This document shows positions 1 through 5,438 of a stretch of DNA of 5,438 nucleotides, one piece after another; the stretch's first letter is position 1, and each line of letters starts with the position of its first letter. Made by a program: the position numbers and the translations under genes. This DNA comes from Chromatiaceae bacterium. Its GTDB lineage: Bacteria; Pseudomonadota; Gammaproteobacteria; Chromatiales; Chromatiaceae. The notes beneath the pieces were generated by a model. It was not told the DNA's origin, did not search any database, and was given only the letters and a program-made list of their open reading frames with translations. The stretch lies in NCBI GenBank assembly GCA_012962365.1, contig DTXR01000154.1:1-5438 (forward strand). Direction: 5' to 3'.

Positions 1-454
1 CGGCAGCCCGGAAACCACCACCGGCGGTAACGCGCTCAAATTTTATTCCTCCGTGCGCATGGATATACGCCGTATCGGCGCCATCAAGCGGGGTGATGAG
101 GTCGTGGGCAATGAAACCCGGGTCAAGGTCGTGAAGAACAAGGTGGCGCCACCGTTCAAGCAGGTGGAGTTCCAGATCCTGTATGGAGAAGGCATCTCCC
201 GGGAAGGGGAGATCATCGATCTGGGTGTAAAACATGGCTTTGTCGAAAAATCGGGTGCCTGGTATTCCTACAATGGTGACCGCATCGGCCAGGGCAAGGA
301 TAACGTACGCAAGTTTCTCAAGGAAAATCCGGAGATTGCAGCGGATATCGAAGGTCGTATCCGAGCCGAGGTGTTTCCCGAGCAGGGTGCGCCTGAAGCC
401 GAGTCTTCTGAAACAGCGGCGGCCGGAAAGACGGATTCGGAGGGCAAAGCCTGA
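1..454 (+). CDS. recA: RecA recombinase, C-terminal part (5' end outside window)
   Basis: RecA forms the ATP-dependent filament on single-stranded DNA that drives strand exchange and triggers LexA self-cleavage in the SOS response. Reading starts at base 2 and 150 residues are visible. The first residues, [15 protein letters not shown], are the DNA-binding L2 loop and following strand of the core (about E. coli residue 204 onward; E. coli has Asn where this has Ser). Then come the conserved [20 protein letters not shown] segment and the C-terminal domain with [14 protein letters not shown] and [15 protein letters not shown]. The Walker A and B motifs lie upstream of the window. The last 25 or so residues are a low-complexity tail rich in Glu, Ala and Ser but holding three Lys, so less acidic than the E. 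coli tail known to moderate RecA activity. The stop is TGA at 452-454 and appears to overlap the recX start. Identity is certain; the Met at 53 is internal, not a start. Confidence 0.98.
   Translation, partial: GSPETTTGGNALKFYSSVRMDIRRIGAIKRGDEVVGNETRVKVVKNKVAPPFKQVEFQILYGEGISREGEIIDLGVKHGFVEKSGAWYSYNGDRIGQGKDNVRKFLKENPEIAADIEGRIRAEVFPEQGAPEAESSETAAAGKTDSEGKA
439..444 (+). promoter_or_regulatory. Shine-Dalgarno sequence for recX CTG start
   Basis: GGAGGG lies inside the last codons of recA, six bases (445-450) before CTG at 451. This is the best ribosome-binding site anywhere near the 5' end of recX. The next candidate start, GTG at 490, has only a poor AGG at 473-475 about 14 bases away. 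The site therefore supports the upstream CTG as start. Confidence 0.6.
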
Positions 455-894
455 ATCCTGATGACCTGAAACAGGCCCAACATGCGGCTGTGCACCTGCT
501 TTCCCTGCGGGAGCACAGCCGGTTTGAACTGGAAAGAAAACTGTTGCGCCGCCATGAACAGGCTATGGTGCAACAGGTACTGCAAAATCTTGCACAGCAG
601 GGGCTGCAAAGCGATGAACGTTTTGCCGAGCAGTATGTGTATTCCCGCCGCAACAAGGGTTATGGCCCCTTGCGCATTCGTGCTGAGCTACGCGAAAAAG
701 GTGTGGCTGAGGATTTAATCAGCATCTGGCTGGATGACCCTGAGCAGGATTGGTACGCCCTGATGCTGGCAACAGCAGAGAAAAAGTTCGGCGGGCAACC
801 GCCTGCAGATCGCAAGGAAATGGCCAAAAGAGGCCGTTTTCTCTCCTCCCGTGGTTTTCCCTCCTGGATGATCAACGACTATTTGTTCGGTTGA
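451..894 (+). CDS. recX: Regulatory protein RecX, modulator of RecA
   Basis: RecX binds RecA filaments and blocks their extension, limiting recombinase and SOS activity. The protein shows the family's tandem three-helix repeats: [13 protein letters not shown] near the N-terminus, DERFAEQYV then [17 protein letters not shown] in the middle (the most conserved RecX motif), and [19 protein letters not shown] at the C-terminus. From CTG 451 it has 147 residues; from GTG 490 it has 134. E. coli RecX has 166. I prefer CTG 451 because the reading frame between 451 and 490 encodes [13 protein letters not shown], which continues the first helix in register with E. coli RecX; because GGAGGG lies six bases upstream; and because CTG then overlaps the recA TGA as CTGA, the usual ATGA-type coupling overlap with one base changed. 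No ATG, GTG or TTG in this frame lies near 451. Product identity is firm; the start is inferred. If a canonical start is required, GTG 490 is the only nearby one but cuts off conserved helix residues. Confidence 0.9.
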   Translation: MNPDDLKQAQHAAVHLLSLREHSRFELERKLLRRHEQAMVQQVLQNLAQQGLQSDERFAEQYVYSRRNKGYGPLRIRAELREKGVAEDLISIWLDDPEQDWYALMLATAEKKFGGQPPADRKEMAKRGRFLSSRGFPSWMINDYLFG

Positions 895-897
895 GCC

Positions 898-915
898 GGG
901 CATCGCCCTGTTTTT
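898..915 (+). terminator. Weak terminator-like hairpin after recX
   Basis: GGGC (898-901), loop ATC, GCCC (905-908) is followed after TG by TTTTT and then CTTT. It sits four bases past the recX stop, where a terminator for recA-recX would be expected. The stem is only four base pairs, so termination would be weak at best and readthrough into alaS is possible. Confidence 0.3.
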
Positions 916-949
916 CTTTGATACTACGTATTTTGAAGGCAATTTGAGG

Positions 950-978
950 GTGACATTTGGCGCCAGACTGCCTAACAT
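950..978 (+). promoter_or_regulatory. Candidate sigma70 promoter for alaS
   Basis: GTGACA at 950-955 (five of six bases of TTGACA) and TAACAT at 973-978 (four of six of TATAAT) are separated by exactly 17 bases. The surroundings are AT-rich compared with the coding DNA. Transcription would start near 985, giving a leader of about 26 bases before the alaS ATG at 1011. This position is incompatible with the alternative TTG start at 957. Found by eye only. Confidence 0.4.
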
Positions 979-1010
979 TTACCGCCTTGAAATATCCCGA
1001 CCGGAAACCG

Positions 1011-3641
1011 ATGAAAACAAGCGCTGAAATTCGACAGGCATTCCTTGATTATTTTGCTGATCACGGCCATACGGTCGTCGAGTCCAGTTCACTGGTGCCT
1101 GCCAATGATCCGACCCTGCTGTTCACCAATGCGGGCATGGTGCAGTTCAAGGATCTGTTTCTGGGCAAGGAAAAGCGCGCCTATACGCGGGCGACTTCCT
1201 CCCAACGCTGCGTCCGTGCCGGCGGTAAACACAATGACCTGGAAAATGTCGGATATACCGCCCGCCACCACACGTTCTTCGAGATGCTGGGCAACTTCAG
1301 TTTTGGTGATTACTTCAAGCGTGAAGCCATCGAATTTGCCTGGGCATTTCTTACCCAGACCATGGGGCTACCGGCAGAGAAGTTGTGGGTGACCGTCTAT
1401 GATCAGGATGATGAGGCGGCCGACATCTGGTTGAAGGAAATCGGGGTGGATGGAAATCGTTTCAGCCGCATCGGCGACAAACCCGGCGGCAAGCCCTACG
1501 AGAGCGACAATTTCTGGAGCATGGGCGATACAGGCCCCTGCGGTCCCTGTTCCGAGATTTTCTACGATCACGGGGAAGAAGTGGAAGGCGGACCTCCTGG
1601 CACACCCGAGGAAGACGGTGACCGCTACATAGAAATCTGGAATCTGGTGTTCATGCAGTACAACCGCGATTCGGAAGGAAACATGACGCCGCTACCCAAG
1701 CCTTCTGTGGATACTGGCATGGGGCTGGAACGTCTCGCGGCGGTGCTGCAGGGCGTGCATTCCAATTACGAGATCGACCTGTTTCAGGGGTTGATCAAGG
1801 CCGCTGCTGAGGTGACTAATGCTTCGGATCTGGAAAGCAAATCCCTGCGGGTTATTGCAGATCATATTCGTTCCTGTGCCTTCCTGATCGTCGATGGCGT
1901 GACGCCTTCCAACGAAGGGCGGGGTTATGTGTTGCGCCGTATCATTCGCCGTGCCATTCGCCACGGCTATCAACTGGGGCAGAAACAGCCGTTTTTCTAT
2001 TTGCTCGTCGATGCGCTCATCGAACAGATGGGAGCGGCCTATCCTGGGCTGGTAAAGGCGCGGGATACCGTGATGCGGGTGCTCAGGGTAGAGGAAGAAC
2101 GTTTCGCGGAGACCATCGAACAGGGCATGAAGATTCTCGAAGATGCCATCGATGCGCTGTCAGGCAGCGTTATTCCCGGAGAACTGGTTTTCAAACTCTA
2201 TGATACCTATGGTTTTCCAGCAGACCTCACTGCCGATATTGCCCGGGAGCGCAATCTGCAGATAGACGAGGCGGGTTTCGATCGTGAAATGGACGCCCAG
2301 CGTGCCAGAGCGCGGGCTGCCAGCCAGTTTGGTGTCGAACAACAGGCCCAGGTTGCCCTCGATGGCGTGACTGATTTCACCGGTTATGAACGACTGAGCG
2401 AAGAAGCAACAGTTATCGGCCTGTTCCATGATGGTGAGTCGGTAGATACCCTGGCTGAAGGGGACGAAGGCATGGTGGTGCTGGACAAGACGCCCTTCTA
2501 TGCTGAGTCCGGCGGGCAGGTTGGCGATAGCGGCCTGTTGTCTGTCATGGGAGAAAAGGGACGTTTCGACGTGCAGGACACACGCAAGCAGGGTGGATCT
2601 GTCTTTGGGCATATTGGCAAGGTGACCGACGGCAATATCAATGTCGGTGATTCCGTGCTCGCAGAAGTGGATGAGCAGAGCCGCCGCAACATTGCCCTCA
2701 ACCATTCCGCCACGCATCTGCTTCATGCTGCCCTGCGCCGGGTACTGGGTGATCATGTTCAGCAGAAAGGCTCTCTAGTGGATGCAGAGAAACTGCGTTT
2801 CGATTTTGCCCATTTCGAACCCATGACGCAGGAGCAGATCAGCACTGTCGAGCAGATGGTCAATGAGCAGATTCGAAACAACTACGTCGTGGAGACTCGA
2901 ATCATGGCCCTCGAAGACGCCAGGCAGGCGGGCGCCATAGCCTTGTTCGGTGAAAAATATGACGATCAGGTACGGGTACTGCGCATGGGTGGATTTTCCA
3001 CCGAGTTGTGCGGGGGCACGCACGTCAAGGCCGTTGGCGACATCGGCCTGTTCAAAATCGTGAGTGAAAGCGGCATCGCTTCCGGTGTCAGGCGTATCGA
3101 AGCGGTAACAGGCGAGCGTGCCCTGCAATGGGTGGAGCAGGCGGAAGCGCGCCTGCAGCACATTGCTTCTCTGGTCAAATCAGGTCAGGATGACATGGAG
3201 GAGAAAGTGCATTCCCTGGTGGAGAAAGCGCGCCAGCAGGAGAAGGAGATCGCCCGGCTTAAAGCCAAATTGGCGTCCGCCGCAGGATCTGATCTGGCCA
3301 GCCAGGCCATGGTAATCGGTGATACCAAGGTGCTGGCCGCGACGCTCGAAGGGGCGGATGTGAAGACCCTGCGTGAAACCCTGGATCAGCTCAAGAACAA
3401 ACTGGGCTCGGCCGTGATCGTATTGTCTGCCGTGCAGGATGGCAAAGTCAGCCTTGTGGCCGGTGTTACCAAGGACAGAACCGACAAGGTCAAGGCAGGT
3501 GAACTGGTGAAGATGGTTGCCGAGCAAGTCGGCGGCAAAGGCGGTGGGCGCCCCGATATGGCGCAAGCCGGGGGCAGTGATCCCGGTGCGCTTCCCCAGG
3601 CGCTGGCATCCGTTGAAAATTGGGCCAAAGAACGGCTTTGA
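1011..3641 (+). CDS. alaS: Alanyl-tRNA synthetase
   Basis: AlaS is a class II synthetase that attaches alanine to tRNA-Ala in the cytoplasm and hydrolyses mischarged Ser- and Gly-tRNA-Ala. From ATG 1011 it has 876 residues, the same length as E. coli AlaS, and aligns from [15 protein letters not shown] onward. Domains in order: class II aminoacylation core with [17 protein letters not shown] (H86, H87) as motif 2 region and GMGLER (236-241) as motif 3; a tRNA-recognition helical domain; the editing domain with a zinc-binding set H565, H569, C667 and H671 in HSATH and CGGTH; a coiled-coil stretch around residues 727-760 ([18 protein letters not shown]); and the glycine-rich C-Ala domain ending in [15 protein letters not shown] near 842-856. 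All expected catalytic and editing residues are present. A TTG at 957 would add 18 residues without family counterpart, and would lie within the predicted promoter, so I reject it. The ribosome-binding site (GGAA at 1003-1006) is weak. E. coli AlaS represses its own gene at the promoter; whether this one does cannot be seen here. Confidence 0.98.
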   Translation: MKTSAEIRQAFLDYFADHGHTVVESSSLVPANDPTLLFTNAGMVQFKDLFLGKEKRAYTRATSSQRCVRAGGKHNDLENVGYTARHHTFFEMLGNFSFGDYFKREAIEFAWAFLTQTMGLPAEKLWVTVYDQDDEAADIWLKEIGVDGNRFSRIGDKPGGKPYESDNFWSMGDTGPCGPCSEIFYDHGEEVEGGPPGTPEEDGDRYIEIWNLVFMQYNRDSEGNMTPLPKPSVDTGMGLERLAAVLQGVHSNYEIDLFQGLIKAAAEVTNASDLESKSLRVIADHIRSCAFLIVDGVTPSNEGRGYVLRRIIRRAIRHGYQLGQKQPFFYLLVDALIEQMGAAYPGLVKARDTVMRVLRVEEERFAETIEQGMKILEDAIDALSGSVIPGELVFKLYDTYGFPADLTADIARERNLQIDEAGFDREMDAQRARARAASQFGVEQQAQVALDGVTDFTGYERLSEEATVIGLFHDGESVDTLAEGDEGMVVLDKTPFYAESGGQVGDSGLLSVMGEKGRFDVQDTRKQGGSVFGHIGKVTDGNINVGDSVLAEVDEQSRRNIALNHSATHLLHAALRRVLGDHVQQKGSLVDAEKLRFDFAHFEPMTQEQISTVEQMVNEQIRNNYVVETRIMALEDARQAGAIALFGEKYDDQVRVLRMGGFSTELCGGTHVKAVGDIGLFKIVSESGIASGVRRIEAVTGERALQWVEQAEARLQHIASLVKSGQDDMEEKVHSLVEKARQQEKEIARLKAKLASAAGSDLASQAMVIGDTKVLAATLEGADVKTLRETLDQLKNKLGSAVIVLSAVQDGKVSLVAGVTKDRTDKVKAGELVKMVAEQVGGKGGGRPDMAQAGGSDPGALPQALASVENWAKERL

Positions 3642-3670
3642 ACGCCCTCGAGCACTAACGGAAATTTATC

Positions 3671-4894
3671 ATGGCATTGATTGTTCAAAAATATGGCGGT
3701 ACCTCCGTAGGCAGTACCGAGCGCATCATGGCCGTTGCCGAAAAGGTCAAGAAATACCATGACAGTGGTGATCAGGTGGTGGTGGTCGTGTCCGCCATGT
3801 CGGGTGAAACCAATCGGCTCATTGCTTTGGCAAAGGAGATCACGCCCAAGCCCAGCGCTCGCGAAATGGACGTGTTGTTGTCCACCGGGGAACAGGTAAC
3901 CATATCGTTGCTGTCCATGGCCCTGCACAGCCTGGGGCTGGATGCGCGTTCCTACACTGGAGGACAGGTTTGCATCCGAACCGACAATTCGCACAGCAAA
4001 GCCCGCATCGTCGATATCGAGGGCAGCCGCGTGAAAAGTGATCTGGACGCCGGTCGCGTCGTTGTGGTCGCAGGTTTTCAGGGGACAGACCAGGATGGAA
4101 ACATCACCACCCTGGGGCGGGGCGGCTCCGATACAACTGCGGTCGCCATGGCAGCGGCGCTGAATGCAGATGAATGTCAGATCTTCACTGATGTGGATGG
4201 TGTGTACACGACAGATCCGCGGGTTGAGCCTCATGCCCGTAAGCTGGATCGCATTACCTTTGAAGAAATGCTGGAGCTGGCCAGCTCGGGTTCCAAGGTG
4301 CTGCAGATCCGTGCTGTCGAATTTGCCGGGAAATACAATGTTCCCCTGCGCGTATTGTCCAGCTTTGAAGAAGGTGAGGGCACTCTCATAACCCTGGAGG
4401 AAAAAGACGTGGAAAAGGCCAAGATTGCAGGTATCGCATTCAGCCGCGATGAAGCCAAACTGACCATCAGGGGTGTGCCGGATCATCCGGGTGTGGCCTA
4501 TCAGATCCTTGGGCCGATCGGTGAAGCCAACATAGAAGTGGACATGATCGTTCAGAACATCGGCAAGGATGATACGACTGACTTCACGTTCACCGTACAC
4601 CGAAACGATCTCGAAAAAGCCCTGGAGATACTGCAAAAGACGGCAGAGGAATTCGGCGCAAGAGAAGTCGAGGCTGACGATAAAATTGTCAAGATAGCGT
4701 TGGTGGGCGTGGGGATGCGCTCTCATGCGGCCATTGCCAGCAACATGTTCAGGGCGTTGGCCCAGGAACAGATCAACATCCAGATGATTTCCACCTCTGA
4801 AATCAAGATATCGGTGATCGTGGACGAGAAGTATCTCGAACTTGGGGTGCGGACCCTTCACGAAGCATTTAACCTGGATAAAATTGACGCATAA
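3671..4894 (+). CDS. lysC: Aspartate kinase (aspartokinase), ACT-domain regulated
   Basis: This enzyme phosphorylates L-aspartate to 4-phospho-L-aspartate, the first step toward lysine, threonine, methionine and diaminopimelate for the cell wall. The 407-residue protein is a monofunctional aspartokinase of the Pseudomonas/Corynebacterium type, without a fused homoserine dehydrogenase. The amino-acid kinase domain spans about residues 1-235: KYGGTSVGS (7-15), STGEQ (71-75) and GRGGSDTT (149-156) are the nucleotide and aspartate binding motifs, all intact. Two ACT domains follow at about 262-335 and 340-405, the second with IALVGVGMRSH and ISTSEIKIS; these normally bind lysine and/or threonine for feedback inhibition. 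The start has only a modest CGGAAA at 3659-3664. It lies 29 bases after alaS with no obvious terminator between, so co-transcription is likely. An internal start for an ACT-only subunit is listed separately. The symbol lysC follows neighbouring-species usage; some genomes call this gene ask. Confidence 0.96.
   Translation: MALIVQKYGGTSVGSTERIMAVAEKVKKYHDSGDQVVVVVSAMSGETNRLIALAKEITPKPSAREMDVLLSTGEQVTISLLSMALHSLGLDARSYTGGQVCIRTDNSHSKARIVDIEGSRVKSDLDAGRVVVVAGFQGTDQDGNITTLGRGGSDTTAVAMAAALNADECQIFTDVDGVYTTDPRVEPHARKLDRITFEEMLELASSGSKVLQIRAVEFAGKYNVPLRVLSSFEEGEGTLITLEEKDVEKAKIAGIAFSRDEAKLTIRGVPDHPGVAYQILGPIGEANIEVDMIVQNIGKDDTTDFTFTVHRNDLEKALEILQKTAEEFGAREVEADDKIVKIALVGVGMRSHAAIASNMFRALAQEQINIQMISTSEIKISVIVDEKYLELGVRTLHEAFNLDKIDA
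4409..4894 (+). other. Candidate internal in-frame start: aspartokinase beta subunit
   Basis: GTG at 4409 is in the lysC frame (residue 247) and is preceded by TGGAGG at 4395-4400, ending eight bases before it, which is a better ribosome-binding site than the one of lysC itself. Starting there would yield a 161-residue protein consisting of both ACT domains and nothing of the kinase. Bacillus subtilis and Corynebacterium glutamicum aspartokinases are known alpha2beta2 enzymes whose beta subunit of similar size is made from exactly such an internal start at the kinase/ACT boundary. Positioning here matches that. Actual use of the start is inference; the Glu-rich codons could give a GGAGG by chance. 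Confidence 0.55.
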
Positions 4895-4900
4895 ATTGAA

Positions 4901-4922
4901 ATTCAGGGTTCTTATTCAGGGT
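4901..4922 (+). repeat. Two perfect 9-bp direct repeats after lysC
   Basis: ATTCAGGGT occurs at 4901-4909 and again at 4914-4922, separated by TCTT, giving a 13-base period. The pair begins seven bases after the lysC stop and lies upstream of the candidate csrA promoters, so it could be an activator or repressor site. No known regulator was recognised. Confidence 0.7.
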
Positions 4923-4927
4923 ATCTA

Positions 4928-4955
4928 CTGATAAAATTCGAAAGTTCGCTATATT
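4928..4955 (+). promoter_or_regulatory. Candidate upstream promoter for csrA
   Basis: CTGATA (4928-4933, four of six against TTGACA) and TATATT (4950-4955, five of six against TATAAT) are separated by 16 bases. The predicted start near 4962 would place the whole 4990-5021 hairpin in the csrA leader. Several weak promoter-like pairs exist in this AT-rich gap, as at csrA of E. coli, which has multiple promoters, so the exact one is uncertain. Confidence 0.35.
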
Positions 4956-4964
4956 CATTGAATA
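4952..4964. repeat. 13-bp palindrome in the csrA promoter region
   Basis: TATTCA and TGAATA form a perfect inverted repeat around a single central T. It overlaps the -10 of the upstream candidate promoter and the -35 of the downstream one, where a dimeric regulator could act. A 4-bp stem with GAAA tetraloop (4964-4975) follows directly. No known operator was recognised. Confidence 0.5.
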
Positions 4965-4986
4965 AGCGAAAGCTTGGTTTGATTAT
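4958..4986 (+). promoter_or_regulatory. Candidate downstream promoter for csrA
   Basis: TTGAAT (4958-4963) and GATTAT (4981-4986) each match the sigma70 consensus at four of six positions with a 17-base spacer. Transcription would start near 4993, leaving a leader of about 53 bases that holds all five GGA motifs. Found by eye only. Confidence 0.35.
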
Positions 4987-4989
4987 CAC

Positions 4990-5045
4990 TGCTTCCCTTC
5001 CAGGAAAATGAAGCGGAAGCAAAGGACAATAGGAGAGTAGGAATC
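4990..5045 (+). promoter_or_regulatory. csrA leader with five GGA motifs, likely CsrA binding region
   Basis: GGA trinucleotides, the core of CsrA binding sites, occur at 5003-5005, 5015-5017, 5024-5026, 5032-5034 and 5040-5042, spaced 8 to 12 bases apart, in a purine-rich leader. TGCTTCC (4990-4996) can pair with GGAAGCA (5015-5021), leaving an 18-base loop that displays the first GGA, the preferred setting for CsrA. The fourth motif is part of the AGGAG Shine-Dalgarno at 5031-5035 and the last lies four bases before the ATG, so bound CsrA would block ribosomes. E. coli csrA is known to be self-repressed through several leader sites. The motif positions are seen; binding is inferred. Confidence 0.6.
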
Positions 5046-5270
5046 ATGTTGATACTGACTCGCAGGGTTGGTGAAACCCTGATGATTGGAGATGACGTAA
5101 CCGTTACGGTGCTGGGCGTGAAAGGCAACCAGGTTCGTATTGGCGTCAATGCCCCACGGGATATTTCCGTGCATCGTGAAGAAATCTATGAACGCATTAA
5201 GGCTGAGCAGGCTGAAGAAGCCGGTGCTGAACCGAACGAAGCGGCTGTAGCTCCTGAGGAAGAGGAATAA
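5046..5270 (+). CDS. csrA: Carbon storage regulator CsrA (RsmA)
   Basis: CsrA is a small homodimeric RNA-binding protein that recognises GGA motifs in mRNA leaders and changes translation or stability, controlling carbon flow, motility and biofilm; small RNAs of the CsrB/RsmY type sequester it. The first 58 residues are nearly identical to E. coli Csr[21 protein letters not shown], then [14 protein letters not shown] and [11 protein letters not shown]. The RNA-contacting residues L4, R6, R7 and R44 are all present. The protein has 74 residues against 61 in E. coli; the extra tail, from about residue 55, is rich in Glu and Ala and ends in EEEE. ATG 5046 is fixed by the conserved MLILTRR start and by AGGAG at 5031-5035. 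It is followed by tRNA-Ser, as in E. coli. Self-regulation through its leader is likely. Confidence 0.98.
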   Translation: MLILTRRVGETLMIGDDVTVTVLGVKGNQVRIGVNAPRDISVHREEIYERIKAEQAEEAGAEPNEAAVAPEEEE

Positions 5271-5274
5271 GTGC

Positions 5275-5303
5275 TGGAAAAATGCTTCAAGGGTGGCTAG
5301 AAT
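5275..5303 (+). promoter_or_regulatory. Candidate promoter of the tRNA-Ser gene
   Basis: TGGAAA (5275-5280, four of six) and TAGAAT (5298-5303, five of six) are 17 bases apart, beginning five bases after the csrA stop. The bases after the -10, TAGCCGCCC, form the GC-rich discriminator typical of stable-RNA promoters under stringent control. Transcription would start near 5310, giving a leader of about 50 bases before the mature tRNA. The -10 lies at the apex of the hairpin listed next. Confidence 0.5.
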
Positions 5304-5320
5304 TAGCCGCCCTTGGAAGC
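5284..5320 (+). terminator. Strong hairpin downstream of csrA, possible 3' end
   Basis: 5284-5299 pairs with 5304-5320 through 16 base pairs (one G-T wobble, one bulged G at 5315) around the loop GAAT. It lies 13 bases after the csrA stop. No T-run follows (GACCCTGTG comes next), so it is not a standard intrinsic terminator; it could instead protect the csrA mRNA 3' end or act with Rho. The pairing is seen, the role is inferred. Confidence 0.4.
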
Positions 5321-5331
5321 GACCCTGTGTT

Positions 5332-5342
5332 CGTATCGAGGG
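5332..5342 (+). repeat. 11-bp copy of the tRNA-Ser variable/T-arm sequence in its leader
   Basis: CGTATCGAGGG at 5332-5342 is repeated perfectly at 5416-5426 inside the tRNA, where it forms the 3' side of the variable arm and the 5' side of the T stem. The match extends to 13 of 15 bases. The copies are 84 bases apart. Confidence 0.75.
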
Positions 5343-5359
5343 CTTGTAAGTTGAATTTT

Positions 5360-5438
5360 GGAGAGCTGGCCGAGTGGCTGAAGGCGCACCCCTGCTAAGG
5401 GTGTATACGTTAACGCGTATCGAGGGTTCGAATCCCTC
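5360..5438 (+). tRNA. tRNA-Ser (anticodon GCU), 3' end outside window
   Basis: This tRNA decodes AGC and AGU serine codons. The acceptor 5' strand is GGAGAGC (5360-5366), followed by TG and the D arm (GCC, loop, GGC, 5369-5385). The anticodon stem CACCC (5387-5391) pairs with GGGTG (5399-5403) around the loop CTGCTAA, with anticodon GCT at 5394-5396. A long class II variable arm has ATACG (5405-5409) pairing with CGTAT (5416-5420), as expected for serine. The T arm is GAGGG, TTCGAAT, CCCTC (5422-5438). The window stops exactly at the end of the T stem, so the acceptor 3' strand, discriminator base and CCA are not visible. Position after csrA matches E. coli serV; an arginine tRNA often follows there but cannot be seen here. 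Confidence 0.97.

Noticed and set aside
482..718. ATG 482 open frame overlapping recX
   Set aside because: It is in a different frame from the clear RecX protein and encodes a Cys- and Arg-rich translation without family features.
921..931. ATAC-TAC-GTAT inverted repeat upstream of alaS as an AlaS or other operator
   Set aside because: Arms of only four bases, well upstream of the predicted promoter; easily chance.
957..1010. TTG at 957 as an upstream alaS start adding 18 residues
   Set aside because: The added residues have no counterpart in AlaS, the stretch overlaps the likely promoter, and ATG 1011 gives exactly the E. coli length and N-terminus.
2160..2756. Minus-strand open frame of 198 codons inside alaS
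   Set aside because: Opposite the conserved AlaS linker and editing domain, with no family resemblance; a shadow frame.
3386..4861. Long open frame of 491 codons on the minus strand, antisense to lysC
   Set aside because: It lies wholly opposite conserved lysC and the end of alaS, its translation shows no recognisable domain, and its openness follows from lysC codon use. No ribosome-binding site argument favours it.
4964..4980. AAGC-GAAA-GCTT hairpin followed by TTTG as a lysC terminator
   Set aside because: Only four pairs, two of them A-T, and no real T-run; too weak to call.
5332..5426. Repeat of tRNA sequence as a phage or island attachment site
   Set aside because: Attachment duplications copy the tRNA 3' end and lie downstream of it; here the copy is upstream and includes the variable arm, and there is no integrase in view.

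Overview
The window is a stretch of a gammaproteobacterial housekeeping chromosome, all on the + strand, in the order recA (3' end) - recX - alaS - lysC - csrA - tRNA-Ser(GCU) (5' part). Protein similarity to Escherichia coli RecA, AlaS and CsrA is high throughout. The gene order matches the E. coli recA-recX-alaS-csrA-serV block except that lysC sits between alaS and csrA, as in the alaS-lysC-rsmA arrangement known from Pseudomonas. This points to a non-enteric gammaproteobacterium; genus cannot be read from the window. There are no mobile elements, CRISPR arrays or phage genes.

Bases 1-894 hold the recA C-terminal half and recX. The two genes appear to overlap by four bases (CTGA), with recX most likely starting at an unusual CTG codon that has a good Shine-Dalgarno sequence; this implies translational coupling of RecA and its modulator. 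A short gap with a weak terminator-like hairpin and a plausible sigma70 promoter (950-978) leads to alaS (1011-3641, full-length alanyl-tRNA synthetase). After 29 bases comes lysC (3671-4894, aspartokinase with two ACT domains), which carries a convincing internal ribosome-binding site and in-frame GTG that could produce a separate ACT-only beta subunit.

The 151-base lysC-csrA gap is the richest regulatory stretch: a 9-bp tandem repeat, candidate promoters, a 13-bp palindrome, and a leader with five GGA motifs in 40 bases, one in the loop of a predicted hairpin. This fits CsrA binding its own mRNA. CsrA (74 aa) has a glutamate-rich tail beyond the conserved core. Downstream, a strong hairpin (5284-5320) has a -10-like TAGAAT at its apex followed by a GC-rich discriminator, so the same bases may be both the csrA 3' end and the tRNA promoter. 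The tRNA-Ser gene runs off the window after its T stem.

The genes cover recombination (RecA/RecX), translation (AlaS, tRNA-Ser), aspartate-family amino acid synthesis (LysC) and global post-transcriptional control (CsrA). I see no undescribed multi-gene system; the points of interest are regulatory details.
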